Part shown: positions 63,341 through 64,000 of the stretch, one piece after another
Numbering within the stretch: the stretch's first letter is position 1
Layout of the letters: every line of letters starts with the position of its first letter
Assembly: GCA_028752905.1 (NCBI GenBank)
Contig: JAQNBH010000002.1
Span: forward strand, 35,432,075-35,496,074
DNA from: Cladorhizidae sp. MBARI D1340-BT2
Taxonomy: Eukaryota > Porifera > Demospongiae > Poecilosclerida > Cladorhizidae
Length of the DNA: 64,000 nt
Reading direction: 5' to 3'
Program-made: the position numbers and the translations under genes
The notes under the pieces: model-generated
What the model saw: only the letters and a program-made list of their open reading frames with translations
Database searches by the model: none
Told to the model about the DNA's origin: nothing

Positions 63341-64000
63341 TTTTTTTAAATTTTTTTAATTCACCCCAACATCCCCAATTTCATTTCCTCCCCCGGTCAT
63401 ATGCTGTCAGACTGAATATCTCATCAGAAAATGACTGGATTGATAATTTGTCAATTGAAAAGAAGGAGTAATGCAAGAGCTTTCATAATATATAAAAATT
63501 ATTTACTACAGACAAAAATTGAATGAGTTACACGGTATCATGTGATGTCACTACATGAAATTACATTTCATAATAAATCAGTTTGAAAAGTGCATGATAG
63601 TAGCTTTAGAATCGCAATAGAAATCACACAGAGGTTCGATCAAAGTTGGGAACTGAGAAAGAACGTGGCATGCGCAGGAGCAGACGTTTGTACCCCACTT
63701 TGCACAGATAGCGCGGAAATGACTGAGCGATATTTTAGCCAAGTTTCAAGTCTTGGCCATGAACGCTTATTATATTATGAACAATCCAACTTACTGCGTT
63801 TATTCAGGCTTCTTCTTGTTCATTGCGCAGAGTTGCAATGAAATGGGAGGATAAAAAGTATCATAACTCAAGAATGGTTGACAATAAAATGTTGAAACTT
63901 GAAATGCAGCTAATTTAATAGTGAAGGTATAGATTGACGAAAGGAAAAAAAAAGAAGGAAAAAACCCCACACAATGGTCTACTCCCCCCTTGTACACCAA
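63341..64000 (+). repeat. Satellite monomer 68 (truncated by window end)
   Basis: A/T tract T7A3T7A2; two AGT; GCATGCGC; GACGAAAGGA9 purine tract; intermediate-loop hairpin cut after CACCAA. The array evidently continues beyond the window. Confidence 0.95.

Larger units (their letters stand above)
1..64000 (+). repeat. Head-to-tail satellite array, ~945-bp monomer, 68 copies
   Basis: The same AT-rich unit recurs 68 times on one strand with no gap, inversion or foreign insert. The GTGCATGAT anchor falls at 253, 1192, 2134 and so on to 63590, a mean spacing of about 945 bp. Complete monomers are 939-952 bp. Length differences come mainly from a 7-base loop indel in the hairpin, an AGT triplet indel, a CAA indel and small homopolymer changes. 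Within a monomer the A/T tract begins at offset 0, a TATATAAA string lies near 147, the anchor at 248-250, the conserved core near 367-515, the hairpin near 618-690 and a 12-base TnAm tract just after the hairpin. Array size, homogeneity and CpG decay indicate eukaryotic satellite DNA. Species and chromosomal location cannot be read from the sequence. Confidence 0.98.

Noticed and set aside
1..64000. CRISPR array or bacterial repeat system
   Set aside because: The repeats are nearly 1 kb with no unique spacers, and no associated protein genes are present.
1..64000. Ribosomal, 5S, histone or tRNA tandem gene cluster
   Set aside because: No rRNA, tRNA cloverleaf or histone-like coding sequence is recognisable in the unit; the GGTTCGA string has no convincing A box upstream and lacks the final C residues of a B box.
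1..64000. Nucleosome phasing from a ~945-bp unit (about five times 189 bp)
   Set aside because: The arithmetic is suggestive, but many unit lengths fit some multiple of a nucleosome repeat and monomers vary by 13 bp.

Overview
The whole window is one uninterrupted head-to-tail tandem array. It holds 67 complete monomers and one truncated monomer of an AT-rich satellite. The monomer length is 939-952 bp, and 68 copies of an anchor site give a mean spacing of about 945 bp. The array runs off both ends, so it is longer than 64 kb. I see no transposon, inverted monomer, unrelated spacer, RNA gene or convincing protein-coding gene. Array length, near-identity of copies, AT-richness, nested higher-order repeats and CpG-to-TpG/CpA variants all point to a eukaryotic chromosome: a megasatellite of centromeric, pericentromeric, knob or similar heterochromatic type. 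The sequence does not let me name the species or prove a centromeric role.

Monomers are numbered here from the first base of an A/T-only tract that follows GATAG. In order, each contains: (1) a 19-20-base A/T-only tract; (2) a C-rich stretch and about 200 bp of AT-rich sequence with a TATATAAA string and a TGATGTCA string; (3) a 2-3 copy AGT triplet; (4) a CpG-rich core that is almost invariant; (5) a polypurine tract; (6) a hairpin with 31-base arms and one of three loop types; (7) a 12-base TnAm tract just right of the hairpin; (8) about 250 bp of more variable sequence leading to the next A/T tract.

Layout by region. Monomers 1-15 (4-14170) are a mosaic of 939, 942 and 950 bp types in dimers and trimers. 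Monomers 15-20, 27-32 and 33-39 are three versions of a hexamer-like block. Monomers 21-24 are a doubled 1,899-bp dimer and 34-37 a doubled 1,889-bp dimer. Monomers 40-58 carry a roughly 6.62-kb seven-monomer period seen three times, with an internal 2,837-bp trimer. Monomers 59-64 are a doubled 2,842-bp trimer. This nested pattern is expected from repeated unequal exchange.

The most unusual signal is in the two A/T tracts. The monomer-start tract keeps a length of 19 bases (61 of 68 copies) or 20 bases (7 copies), yet the order of T and A runs takes 29 different forms. The hairpin-side tract keeps a length of 12 in 66 of 67 copies while its T-to-A switch point moves from T3A9 to T7A5. Length is held while A/T identity flips, which ordinary slippage does not predict. 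A second contrast is that CpG sites outside the core toggle often to TpG or CpA, while the six CpGs of the core show no change that I could see.
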